A stretch of DNA of 63,205 nucleotides from Myxococcales bacterium (GTDB lineage: Bacteria > Myxococcota_A > Polyangia > Polyangiales > Ga0077539), in the NCBI GenBank assembly GCA_013298625.1, contig JAAFIF010000055.1, positions 1-63,205 on the forward strand, written 5' to 3'. Position 1 is the first letter of the stretch. Each line of letters opens with the position of its first letter. A program made the translations under genes and the position numbers. This document shows positions 55,835-63,205 of this stretch, piece by piece. Under the pieces are notes generated by a model, which was not told where the DNA came from, made no database searches, and saw only the letters and a program-made list of their open reading frames with translations.

Positions 55835-57181
55835 TCAAACAGATCGCTCGAGCTCGCGCGCGAGCGCATCTCGACGAAGCGACATATCGACGAGCGCGGT
55901 CGACAGCGCCTTCGAGGACTGAGCGAGCAGGTCGATCCGCTCGCGAATCTCCCGTTGCCGTAGCGTGAGCAAGCGCTTCTTCTCGGGCAACAGCTGGTCG
56001 CTCCGTCGCTGCATCTCCGAGTGAATCACCGCCTCGACGCGATCGAGCGTCGCTTGCTGCACCTCAGTCGCATACTCCCGAGCGAAGCGATCGATCGCCT
56101 TCGAGTGCTTGGCGATGTCTTCATTGAACTCTTGGATCATCTTCTTCTTCAGCGTGTCGATGCCCTTCTCGACCGCGGCGCTCTTCTCGCGTTCGTGTCG
56201 TTGCTCGTCGGACTTGCGCGAGCGCCAGAACATCACCGAGCCGATCGCGAGCGCCACCGATCCAAGTCCGACGACGGCAGGCATCGGAAGATTGGTGAGC
56301 CCCTTGATCGACGTCACCACGGCAACAGGCGCGGTGATCGCGCCGAGCTGAACCTGCCAGCTGTTGCGCCACGGTGGGCTCACGGTCTCCGTCGCTCGCT
56401 CACGCGGCGTCACGCGGCCAGTGCCGGTCGTGACGGGCGTCGATGCGTCGAAGGGATTGGGGAGCTGCTCTACCGCAGGCACCGGAAGCGCAACGTCGAT
56501 GTCGACGTTGACGTGGCGCACGAGCTGAGCGACTTCGCGCTGCGTGAAGCGCGTCCATCGGTCGAACAACAGATCGGCGATGAACTTGTTGACCCGCGCA
56601 TACTGCTGCTGCTGCCACTGCTGGTACGCCGAGAACCAGTCGTCCGAGGGACCAATCGTCAGCTTCTGATCGCCGCTGTCTTCGGTCTTCACGTCGAGCT
56701 TCTTCTGCACCTGCTGCGCGTGACGGTTCTTGAACTCGTTGATGTTCTCGTCGATGCGGCGCTTCCACTCCTGCCGCTCTTGCGAGAAACGCGAGCCCTT
56801 GAGCTGGTTGAGCTCTTGACGGATCGCGTTCTGCGGGTCTGTCAAGATTTGCTGTCGTAGCAAGGCAGGGTCCAGATCAGCCTGCTGCGCGACGAGCTCT
56901 TGCGTGAGCTCTTCGAGCTCTTCGTGGATCGGGGGCAGCAACGACTCGAGCCGATCGAGCCAGGCAATGCAGTCCGGCAGCGGCGCGGTCGCGAGCGGCT
57001 GCGCCGAGAGGTGCGATCTCGCGGCCGCCACTGGTGCCGTCGCGACCGCCCCGTCCATTCGCTCAAGTCGAACGAGCGCCTGTGCGAGCTGGGGCAAAGA
57101 GGCGAAGGCGACTCCCGCAGGCGTGGCCTTCGGAGCAGCGTTCTGAGGAGTGGCCGCTGGTTTCGGAGGGTTGGGCGCCAT
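55835..57181 (-). CDS. Membrane-anchored coiled-coil protein
   Basis: 448 residues from the ATG at 57181; a start at 57253 adds a non-conserved leader. A Pro/Ala-rich N-terminus is followed by helical coiled coil (about 90-220), two hydrophobic segments at about 280-298 and 300-319 that could form a membrane hairpin, and a second long coiled coil to the end. The arrangement recalls dynamin-like membrane paddles, but there is no GTPase domain. Convergent with the caspase gene across 157 bp that hold no visible terminator. Function unknown. Confidence 0.68.
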   Translation of the reverse strand: MAPNPPKPAATPQNAAPKATPAGVAFASLPQLAQALVRLERMDGAVATAPVAAARSHLSAQPLATAPLPDCIAWLDRLESLLPPIHEELEELTQELVAQQADLDPALLRQQILTDPQNAIRQELNQLKGSRFSQERQEWKRRIDENINEFKNRHAQQVQKKLDVKTEDSGDQKLTIGPSDDWFSAYQQWQQQQYARVNKFIADLLFDRWTRFTQREVAQLVRHVNVDIDVALPVPAVEQLPNPFDASTPVTTGTGRVTPRERATETVSPPWRNSWQVQLGAITAPVAVVTSIKGLTNLPMPAVVGLGSVALAIGSVMFWRSRKSDEQRHEREKSAAVEKGIDTLKKKMIQEFNEDIAKHSKAIDRFAREYATEVQQATLDRVEAVIHSEMQRRSDQLLPEKKRLLTLRQREIRERIDLLAQSSKALSTALVDMSLRRDALARELERSV

Positions 57182-57396
57182 TCTCGACGCTCGCAAAGCT
57201 ACTGAGCAGATCGAAGGCTGTCGAGCACAAGCATGACCGATTGCGATCAACACAACGGACTTCGTGACAACATCACCGAGACGTTCGGCACACCACCGTA
57301 CTGGTCAAGGCTACCTCCGCGAACGCCGACTGATGGAACACAGAAACTCCTGCGCAAGCGGTGAAGACTCATGTCGAGTGCGTCCAAGAAACCATA

Positions 57397-57507
57397 CCGC
57401 GCCCGCGACGGGCATCGAAGATGCCCAAGCGGATCAGCGCAGTTGAATTCAAGTCAAACCACTGCCGCGCACCGGGAAAACTACGAACCCCGTCGCGGTA
57501 GTGGTTT
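57397..57507 (+). repeat. Intergenic repeat, copy 2, with 14-bp-arm hairpin
   Basis: Homologous to 46083-46172. At its end, aaaccactgccgcg (57456-57469) pairs with cgcggtagtggttt (57494-57507), 14-bp arms with one mismatch around a 24-nt loop, ending in a short T run. It may act as a terminator for the lipoprotein gene upstream. The remainder of 57182-57633 shows no gene. Confidence 0.65.
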
Positions 57508-57633
57508 AGATCGCGGACCGAACACGCCACGACGACGTCTCGGTCTTGGTTTCAACCACGGTCAACTGGCACTTCCACCTTCTTTGATTCGGTAGGGACC
57601 GCAAAGCTGCCCCGATCACGGTGTCATCTGTCC

Positions 57634-59592
57634 TCAGATAGGCGGAGATTGCCGCAGCAGCGAACCCAAGGCACGGCACGCGCGTCGCGAGGGCCTGCGA
57701 CGAAACACGGTCTCATCTCCGACAGCCTCGACCTGCGCGACAGAACGCCCGAAGTTGTCCTGTGGCGCAGCCCCTTCGAGCACTCGACTTGCAACGCTTG
57801 CGACACCAGCGCCGCTGCCGAGGAACACACTCGCGGCTCCCGCATTCATCCTGTTGGCCGGGTCGGAGAACATAGCTCCCACGACGATATCCGAGAATCC
57901 ATCGCCGTTCAGATCGCCCGAAGTGACCGCTGCACCGAAATAGTCGCCAGTCGCGGCGCCCTCGAGCACCCTTGCGGCGATCGCACCGATGCCTGCGCTG
58001 CTGCCCAGATACACGCTGACAGTGCCAGCGTTGTTCCTGCCGCCGGGATCCGCTTCGAAAGCGCCCACCACAAGATCTGCGAATCCGTCGCCGTTCACAT
58101 CTCCCGCTCCGGCCACGGATCCGCCGAAATAGTCCTGTGACGAGACCCCCTCTAGCGTGCGGCTCGCCGAGGCAACCACTCCTGCGGCTGAGCCATGAAA
58201 GATACTGACCGTGCCCGCATCAGCCCTCCCGCCGGGAGCCGCATGATACGCCGCACATGCGAGATCGGCGAAGCCATCGTTGTTGACGTCGCCAGCACTC
58301 GCTACGGATGTACCAAAAAGATCATTCGCCCCAACGCCCTCGAGCACGCGGACCGGAGACATGGTCAATCCAACCCGACCGCCATGAAAGACGTGTACCG
58401 TTCCCGCGGACACGCGGCCGCCAGGATCATTGTGCGCCCCCACCGCGACATCCGCAAATCCATCGCCATTCAAATCACCTGCTCCCGCAACGGCAACACC
58501 GAACTCATCTCCAACGTTGTTTCCAAGGAGCACCTGCGCAGCGGTCACGCCCAATCCATCGCTCCCACCCAAGAACAAACTCGCGCTCCCAGCGTCCGTA
58601 CGGCCGCGAGGATCGGCAAAGAATGCTCCGACGATGACATCGGCGAAACCGTCACCGTTGACGTCGCCAGCACCTGCTGCGGAATATCCGAATCGATCGT
58701 CCGCGGCAACCCCCTCCAGCACCAGAACCGCGGTCGGGACGACTCCCCCTGAAGATCCGTAGAACACGCTAACCGAGCCAGCATCTATACGACCGGCAGG
58801 GTCGGCGAGCGGAGCCCCAACAACAATGTCACCGAATCCATCACCGTTAACGTCACCAGCACCGGCGACCCAGCGACCAAAGTTATCGCCAGAGTTTGCT
58901 CCTTCAAGAATACGTGCGGGGGCTGCTGAAACGCCACTAGGACCAGCGTAATACACACTAACAGATCCGGCTTCCGTACGACCGCCCGGATCAGCGAGAG
59001 GAGATCCGATCGCGATATCGTCTAGTCCGTCACCGTTGAGATCAAGGTGTGATCGACCGCTGGTGTCAATTCCGCCAGAATTACCCGCCGCAGGAGTATG
59101 GAATAGCCACGTTGGACCGCTATTCGAAGACACATCATCAATCGCCCCCACCCTCGCTCGCGCTCTCCAGAACACGACTGTAGACGCAGGCAGCGAAGCG
59201 CTGGGGCGAGCGGAGTCTCCTGTGACTCTGACAGTCTCCAAGATGTTGCGACACAACCGATCCCGACACAACTCAACGACCGCACCATCCGCACCCACCG
59301 GAAGAGCCACACGCAATGTAGGCCGCAGCAATGCGGTATCTCCCATGGATGCAGGAGCGACGGGGCGCACTCCTCCGTCAGCAACGCAACTGGTTCCGAC
59401 TCGATGAAAACGCGGCTCACAAGTCGCCGGCGACATCGAATCGGTGACATTCGGACGGTCGTCTTCGATCGCAGAATCTGCAGCAGCAGCAGCAGAGTCT
59501 ACTGCTGCATCCTGCTGAGGACGCAGAGTAAAGCACGCCCCCAGCGACACGGCGGCGAAGACGAAGAGAATTCTAGATTTCGATATTGTCAC
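57634..59592 (-). CDS. FG-GAP repeat lipoprotein
   Basis: 652 residues from the GTG at 59592 (GGGAG ribosome site upstream). A lipoprotein signal ends in SLGAC with Cys20. After an Ala/Asp linker come seven FG-GAP (integrin alpha-like) repeats with the calcium-binding core D(V/L)NGDGF(A/S)D(L/V/I). An eighth repeat is cut short: after FGRSVAQVEAVG the sequence departs into a basic tail, which may mark a frameshift or a decayed end. These proteins form calcium-binding beta-propellers on the cell surface. The mature start CFTLRP is shared with the neighbouring kelch lipoprotein. Confidence 0.85.
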   Translation of the reverse strand: MTISKSRILFVFAAVSLGACFTLRPQQDAAVDSAAAAADSAIEDDRPNVTDSMSPATCEPRFHRVGTSCVADGGVRPVAPASMGDTALLRPTLRVALPVGADGAVVELCRDRLCRNILETVRVTGDSARPSASLPASTVVFWRARARVGAIDDVSSNSGPTWLFHTPAAGNSGGIDTSGRSHLDLNGDGLDDIAIGSPLADPGGRTEAGSVSVYYAGPSGVSAAPARILEGANSGDNFGRWVAGAGDVNGDGFGDIVVGAPLADPAGRIDAGSVSVFYGSSGGVVPTAVLVLEGVAADDRFGYSAAGAGDVNGDGFADVIVGAFFADPRGRTDAGSASLFLGGSDGLGVTAAQVLLGNNVGDEFGVAVAGAGDLNGDGFADVAVGAHNDPGGRVSAGTVHVFHGGRVGLTMSPVRVLEGVGANDLFGTSVASAGDVNNDGFADLACAAYHAAPGGRADAGTVSIFHGSAAGVVASASRTLEGVSSQDYFGGSVAGAGDVNGDGFADLVVGAFEADPGGRNNAGTVSVYLGSSAGIGAIAARVLEGAATGDYFGAAVTSGDLNGDGFSDIVVGAMFSDPANRMNAGAASVFLGSGAGVASVASRVLEGAAPQDNFGRSVAQVEAVGDETVFRRRPSRRACRALGSLLRQSPPI

Positions 59593-59796
59593 TTGTGATC
59601 TCCCGTCCGTGAAGAGACACGATACGCAATCGCCCTGGCACGGCACCGCAGCGGGCCCCTACCACGGACGCAATGCTTCGCCGCAAGACGATTGGTGAAC
59701 CGCTTGCCATCGCAGAAGCCGATCATGTTGGATCGCACCATCTTGTGAATCCCGTCAACGCACACTCTGCAGTCCTGCTGAGATATGGCCTTCAAC

Positions 59797-62403
59797 TCAG
59801 CGAATCCGCAGCTGCTGCAGCGGCGCCATGTCCATCGCGGTGCGCATCGCGTACACGACGACCGAGTTTCCGATCACGATCGGAGACGTGACCCACTCGG
59901 GATGGAACGCGCTCGTCGCCACTTGTTCGAAAGCGCCGGTCAAGTCCGCCGCGCCAAGCGGAGCGCGCCAGATCGTGCCCTGATAGGCCGCAGGGCTGAC
60001 CTGAAGCGAACCGAACTGATAGTAGTGCCCGCCGACGATCGTGCCTCCGCGAACGCCCAGCGTCTGATTCGCCACTGAAAATGCAGCATTCGCCGCGGAG
60101 CGATCGTAGAGGTTGTTCGCGTCGAACGTGACCGTCGCCGCAGCGACGCTCGAGTGCGAAGGCAAAAGCACGTTGCTTCCGAGGACGATCACAGGTGTTC
60201 TGTTCATCGCCGTGACGGTCGCGGTCGACAGCGTCCCCGCACGATAGTTGGACAAGTCTGCGTTGGCGTTGACGGACACCGTACGGACGAACGGAGCAAA
60301 CGTCGGGAACGACACCGCGCCTCCGAGCGTCACCAGCGTCGAGCCGAGCACCACGGACCGAGCGTGCCCGGTGATGTCGCTCAAGTTATTGAACGAGTCG
60401 ACAAACGAGAGCTCCGCTGAATCGCTAATCGCTCGGCGCTCGCAGAGTCCTGAGTACGGCTGCATCGAGCCTTCGTCGTTCTGCCCTCCGCAGTGGATCA
60501 GTCGATTTCCGACGATCGCACCGGTCGAGTAGTAGCGAGGCCCTCCAGCCATGTAGCGAGTTCCGCTGCCGAGAGAGCCATCGACGTTGATGCGCACGCG
60601 CATCGAGAACCGGCCATCGCTGCGAAGCGAGGTAGGATAGCAGCCAAACAAGTGCAGGAAGTGGCCGATGACCACAACGCCGCCATCGGGGCCGTTCTGC
60701 ACACACGGTTCGGCGAAGGCCGGAGCGACCGTGGCCATGGAGAGCGTCGCGGTCGTGCTGATCAGCTGGGCTCGATCCAATCCCAGCGAGGCGCTTGCTC
60801 CAACCGTTCCACCGACGAGGTAGAGATAGTTGCCGACCGTCGCCACGGCCGCACCGGCGCGCGCAGAGCTGAGCGACGTTTCGTGCACAGCAAACGCCCC
60901 CAAGCTGTTGTCCGCTTGGATGGTGGCTCGTTCGATGCTCGTGGTGGCCGGCATCTCTCCGTCTCCGCCGAGAAGAAAGACCTGTCCTCCGATGAGCTGC
61001 GCCGTTGCCCCATCGCGGCGCGCGCGCATGGACGGTCCGACGTCGAAGACTCGGCCTGCGTTGAGCACCAGGTTTCCCGCGCCGTCGATCCGCGCGAACT
61101 CGCTGGTGTTCGAGGCTGACGCGCCCGTTCGACCTCCGAACAGGTACACCCGATCACCGACGACCAGCGCCGCGCCCCGAACGCGGTCCTCCGTGGTCAC
61201 GGTCGTCGCGCCCACGCGTACAGTCTCGAACGCGCCGAGCGAATCATCAGCTCGGATCGCAGCTCGCTCGACGTTGGCGCTTCCACCACCAAAGACGTAC
61301 AGCCAGGGACCGATCACGACGACTGCCATGTTCGATCGGGACACCGTCAACGACACGCCAGCATCGGCAAACGCGCCGAGCGAGCCGTCCGCGGCAACCG
61401 TGCTGCGCTCAACCGCTCGATCACCGCCGAGCACATAGACATAGCGCCCGACGCGGACCGCACGCGCGCCGTCGCGCGGACGCGTGAGCGCTTCGGTGCG
61501 CGCGTTGAATGCGCCGAGCGTTCCGTCATCGTTGATCATCGCGCGCTCGATCGAAGCGCGAGCACCTCCCGCACCGTCACTGCCGCCGAACAGATAGAGC
61601 CAGTCCGAGTTGGTGCCGGGCACGACCAGCGAAGCAGCGTTGACGCGAGCCGTCGTAAGCGTGGGTGTCTGCCTCGCGAAGTCGGTCTGCTCGTAGCGCG
61701 AGCGAAAGTGCTGGAGGCTCAGGCTGAACGAAGCTCGACGAAAACGCACTGCGTTGGTCGGTGTCCCCGACACAGTCACCGTGAGGTCACCCGCGGTTGC
61801 GTCCATGGGCACCGTCGCACGCAAACGCCCAGCCCCGAGAACCGTGGCAATCACAGGCGTCGCCGATCCCGGAAACAGCACGCTCGCCCCAGCGCTTCCG
61901 AACGAGCCCTCGAGAAAGACATCCTGGCCTGGCTGCGCGAGCTCGGGAACGACGCGGTTCAACCTCGGACGTCCGCAAATCCCGGCGGCGCAAACATCGC
62001 CAGCACCGCAGGAGTTTCCACAAGCGCCGCAGTTGGTCGCGCTGGAGGTCGTGTCGACGCACGCAGCACACATCGTCAGTCCCGGAGCGCACATCGATCC
62101 GCTGTCCGGCGTTGCGTCGTGGTTCGCGTCGGAGCCGCTGTCCATCACGACATCGGGCGCGCCATCTGCGAGCGCGTCCGGGGCGCCGTCTGCGAGCGCG
62201 TCTGGCGCGCTGTCGAGCGCGGCGTCGGGCATCCCGTTTACGCGCGTGTCGATCGTCGTCGGGTCAGTGCTTGCGTCGGGCAGCGATGTGCTTCCACCGT
62301 CGCCGCCGTCCAGTCCGCCGTCGTTGCCGGGTCGCAACGAGAAGCACCCAGGGAGCGTGGCCCCAAGCAGCGCAACACAGAAGAATGCTCGATATGTTCG
62401 CAT
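59797..62403 (-). CDS. Kelch-repeat lipoprotein with IPT/TIG domain
   Basis: 868 residues. Lipobox TLPGC with Cys20, followed by FSLRP, nearly the same as the adjacent FG-GAP protein. An Asp/Gly/Ala linker (about 25-100) includes a repeated DALADGAP unit. A Cys-rich knot (about 107-145, CAPGLTMCAACVD and NCGACGNSCGAGDVC) and an IPT/TIG-like domain (150-225) precede kelch repeats (LYLFGGSDGAGG, YVYVLGGDR, VYLFGGRTG) up to about 700. A typical myxobacterial surface lipoprotein of unknown role. Gap of 204 bp to the next gene downstream. Confidence 0.85.
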   Translation of the reverse strand: MRTYRAFFCVALLGATLPGCFSLRPGNDGGLDGGDGGSTSLPDASTDPTTIDTRVNGMPDAALDSAPDALADGAPDALADGAPDVVMDSGSDANHDATPDSGSMCAPGLTMCAACVDTTSSATNCGACGNSCGAGDVCAAGICGRPRLNRVVPELAQPGQDVFLEGSFGSAGASVLFPGSATPVIATVLGAGRLRATVPMDATAGDLTVTVSGTPTNAVRFRRASFSLSLQHFRSRYEQTDFARQTPTLTTARVNAASLVVPGTNSDWLYLFGGSDGAGGARASIERAMINDDGTLGAFNARTEALTRPRDGARAVRVGRYVYVLGGDRAVERSTVAADGSLGAFADAGVSLTVSRSNMAVVVIGPWLYVFGGGSANVERAAIRADDSLGAFETVRVGATTVTTEDRVRGAALVVGDRVYLFGGRTGASASNTSEFARIDGAGNLVLNAGRVFDVGPSMRARRDGATAQLIGGQVFLLGGDGEMPATTSIERATIQADNSLGAFAVHETSLSSARAGAAVATVGNYLYLVGGTVGASASLGLDRAQLISTTATLSMATVAPAFAEPCVQNGPDGGVVVIGHFLHLFGCYPTSLRSDGRFSMRVRINVDGSLGSGTRYMAGGPRYYSTGAIVGNRLIHCGGQNDEGSMQPYSGLCERRAISDSAELSFVDSFNNLSDITGHARSVVLGSTLVTLGGAVSFPTFAPFVRTVSVNANADLSNYRAGTLSTATVTAMNRTPVIVLGSNVLLPSHSSVAAATVTFDANNLYDRSAANAAFSVANQTLGVRGGTIVGGHYYQFGSLQVSPAAYQGTIWRAPLGAADLTGAFEQVATSAFHPEWVTSPIVIGNSVVVYAMRTAMDMAPLQQLRIR

Positions 62404-62456
62404 AGAATCTCAGTCTCCTCGCAGAGCGTGAAGATGGGCTGTACTCAGCCGAAGAG

Positions 62457-63205
62457 TTACGGATTGCAGGTGGGAGTGCCGCTGATCGACACGCCCGCGC
62501 ATGCGTTCGGAAGCCACGCGGGAGCGTCCGCGTTGACGGGGCAAACACAGCCGACTGGGGGCTGGTACCGCGCTCCGTCGTTGCGAGCGTTGCCGCCATC
62601 GCCTCCACCCCAGATGACCGCCTCTCGACCGGTCCACAGTCCCTGAGTCGAGCCGTCCTGCTCGCCCGATCCAGCGACGCGAGCGGAGGGTGCCCCAGAA
62701 ATGGGCAAAGCAGCCCAGGAGATGGTCGTTCCGTTGATCACGCCGATGGCACCACCGGCAACGCTGCTCGTCGTGACGCCTCGGTACCCGGAGTAGACGA
62801 GCACAGACCGCCCCGTATACATTGCGAAAGGACGGCTCGTGTGCGGCGTTGGCGCGGGCAGGTCAGCAACCCGAGTCCACGCGGCGGCGGTGCGCTCCAA
62901 CGGGTTGAAGAGCCAAGCGTCGTTGATGTTCGCGTTCGCAGCGTCTGTGCCGCCCACGAGCAGCACGTGGTTTCCAACCGCGAGCCACACATGATTCATG
63001 CGGAACGGGATTGCAGGATTGTTCGCTGGCGTCAACCACGCCGCCGAGCCGACGTCGTACGAGAACACGTCCGTTGCTCGACAAAAGTCGTACATCGAGG
63101 TGCTCGCGGCGTAGCCGCCGAACGCGTTGACGCGCCCACGCGCAAAGGCCGAAGGCGTCACCCCATGAGCCTGCGATCCGCAGGCGGGGCTCGCGGATCG
63201 CAGGC
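62457..63205 (-). CDS. Kelch-motif secreted protein, 5' end outside window
   Basis: At least 248 residues; the frame is open to the window edge, so the start is missing. The first possible internal start (GTG, 63161) would cut off sequence that reads like continuing mature protein (SPACGSQAHG). Kelch-type motifs are visible (VNAFGGYA, VLLVGGTDAAN, LVYSGYRG, AVIWGGGDGG). The C-terminus has a Cys pair (CVCPVN) and ends in TCNP. Probably co-transcribed with the kelch lipoprotein gene, 53 bp downstream. Confidence 0.78.
   Translation of the reverse strand, partial: LRSASPACGSQAHGVTPSAFARGRVNAFGGYAASTSMYDFCRATDVFSYDVGSAAWLTPANNPAIPFRMNHVWLAVGNHVLLVGGTDAANANINDAWLFNPLERTAAAWTRVADLPAPTPHTSRPFAMYTGRSVLVYSGYRGVTTSSVAGGAIGVINGTTISWAALPISGAPSARVAGSGEQDGSTQGLWTGREAVIWGGGDGGNARNDGARYQPPVGCVCPVNADAPAWLPNACAGVSISGTPTCNP
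63169..63205. repeat. Perfect inverted repeat at window end
   Basis: gcctgcgatccgc (63169-63181) and gcggatcgcaggc (63193-63205) are perfect 13-bp arms around an 11-bp loop, lying within the kelch reading frame. It ends exactly with the window. Confidence 0.6.

Noticed and set aside
63169..63205. Rho-independent terminator or mobile-element end
   Set aside because: It lies inside an open kelch reading frame, has no T tract, and ends at the window border, so nothing can be said about what follows.

Overview
The window is a very GC-rich chromosomal segment whose coding capacity is almost entirely accessory. Secreted lipoproteins built from Asp-rich linkers plus FG-GAP or kelch repeats, a CARF/sigma-54 activator, CHAT and caspase-like proteases and ECF-like sigma factors together point to a myxobacterium-like organism (Myxococcota, probably Polyangia). 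This is inferred from gene style; no rRNA or phylogenetic marker is present.

Layout. (1) 1-1203: REP-type palindromic repeats around a REP-associated tyrosine transposase (RAYT) gene bounded by perfect 84-bp inverted repeats. (2) 1208-6901, minus strand: brxE-brxA-brxB-brxC(pglY), the promoter-proximal half of a type 6-like BREX operon; pglX, pglZ, brxD and brxHI are not in the window. (3) 7274-13521, plus: a RADAR locus (rdrA-rdrB). (4) 13556-13640: a stray REP copy. (5) 13933-21317, plus: a five-gene cassette of metallo-beta-lactamase, calcineurin-like phosphoesterase, CHAT protease, subtilisin-like protease and a nucleoside deoxyribosyltransferase-like protein. (6) 21612-28130, plus: unknown protein, PLD-fold protein, SNF2-like helicase. 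(7) 28347-30182: one-TM protein of unknown function. (8) 30206-32911: an RtcR-like CARF/sigma-54 activator gene divergent from a sigma-70-like gene, with tandem operator-like repeats and a -24/-12 promoter match between them. (9) 33091-39593, minus: a second, divergent RADAR locus. (10) 39730-44585, plus: AAA ATPase and nSTAND/TM/beta-propeller protein. (11) 44591-45862: secreted protein. (12) 46215-51314, minus: a 1699-residue protein with two alpha/beta hydrolase domains and a CHAT protease domain. (13) 51586-55677, plus: ECF-like sigma factor, acidic low-complexity protein, and a secreted caspase with a VHL-beta-like tail. (14) 55835-57181, minus: coiled-coil membrane protein. (15) 57634-63205, minus: FG-GAP and kelch lipoproteins, the last one cut by the window edge.

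This is a dense defence island. BREX and the two RADAR loci are recognisable known systems. The CHAT/subtilase/MBL cassette, the helicase-PLD trio, the CARF-bEBP control module, the STAND pair, the hydrolase-CHAT fusion and the sigma/acidic/caspase operon have the architecture of sensor-effector immune systems, but I cannot assign them to named ones. Four separate genes carry complete protease catalytic residues (two CHAT, one caspase, one S8). Most operons show GTGA or ATGA stop/start overlaps, implying translational coupling.
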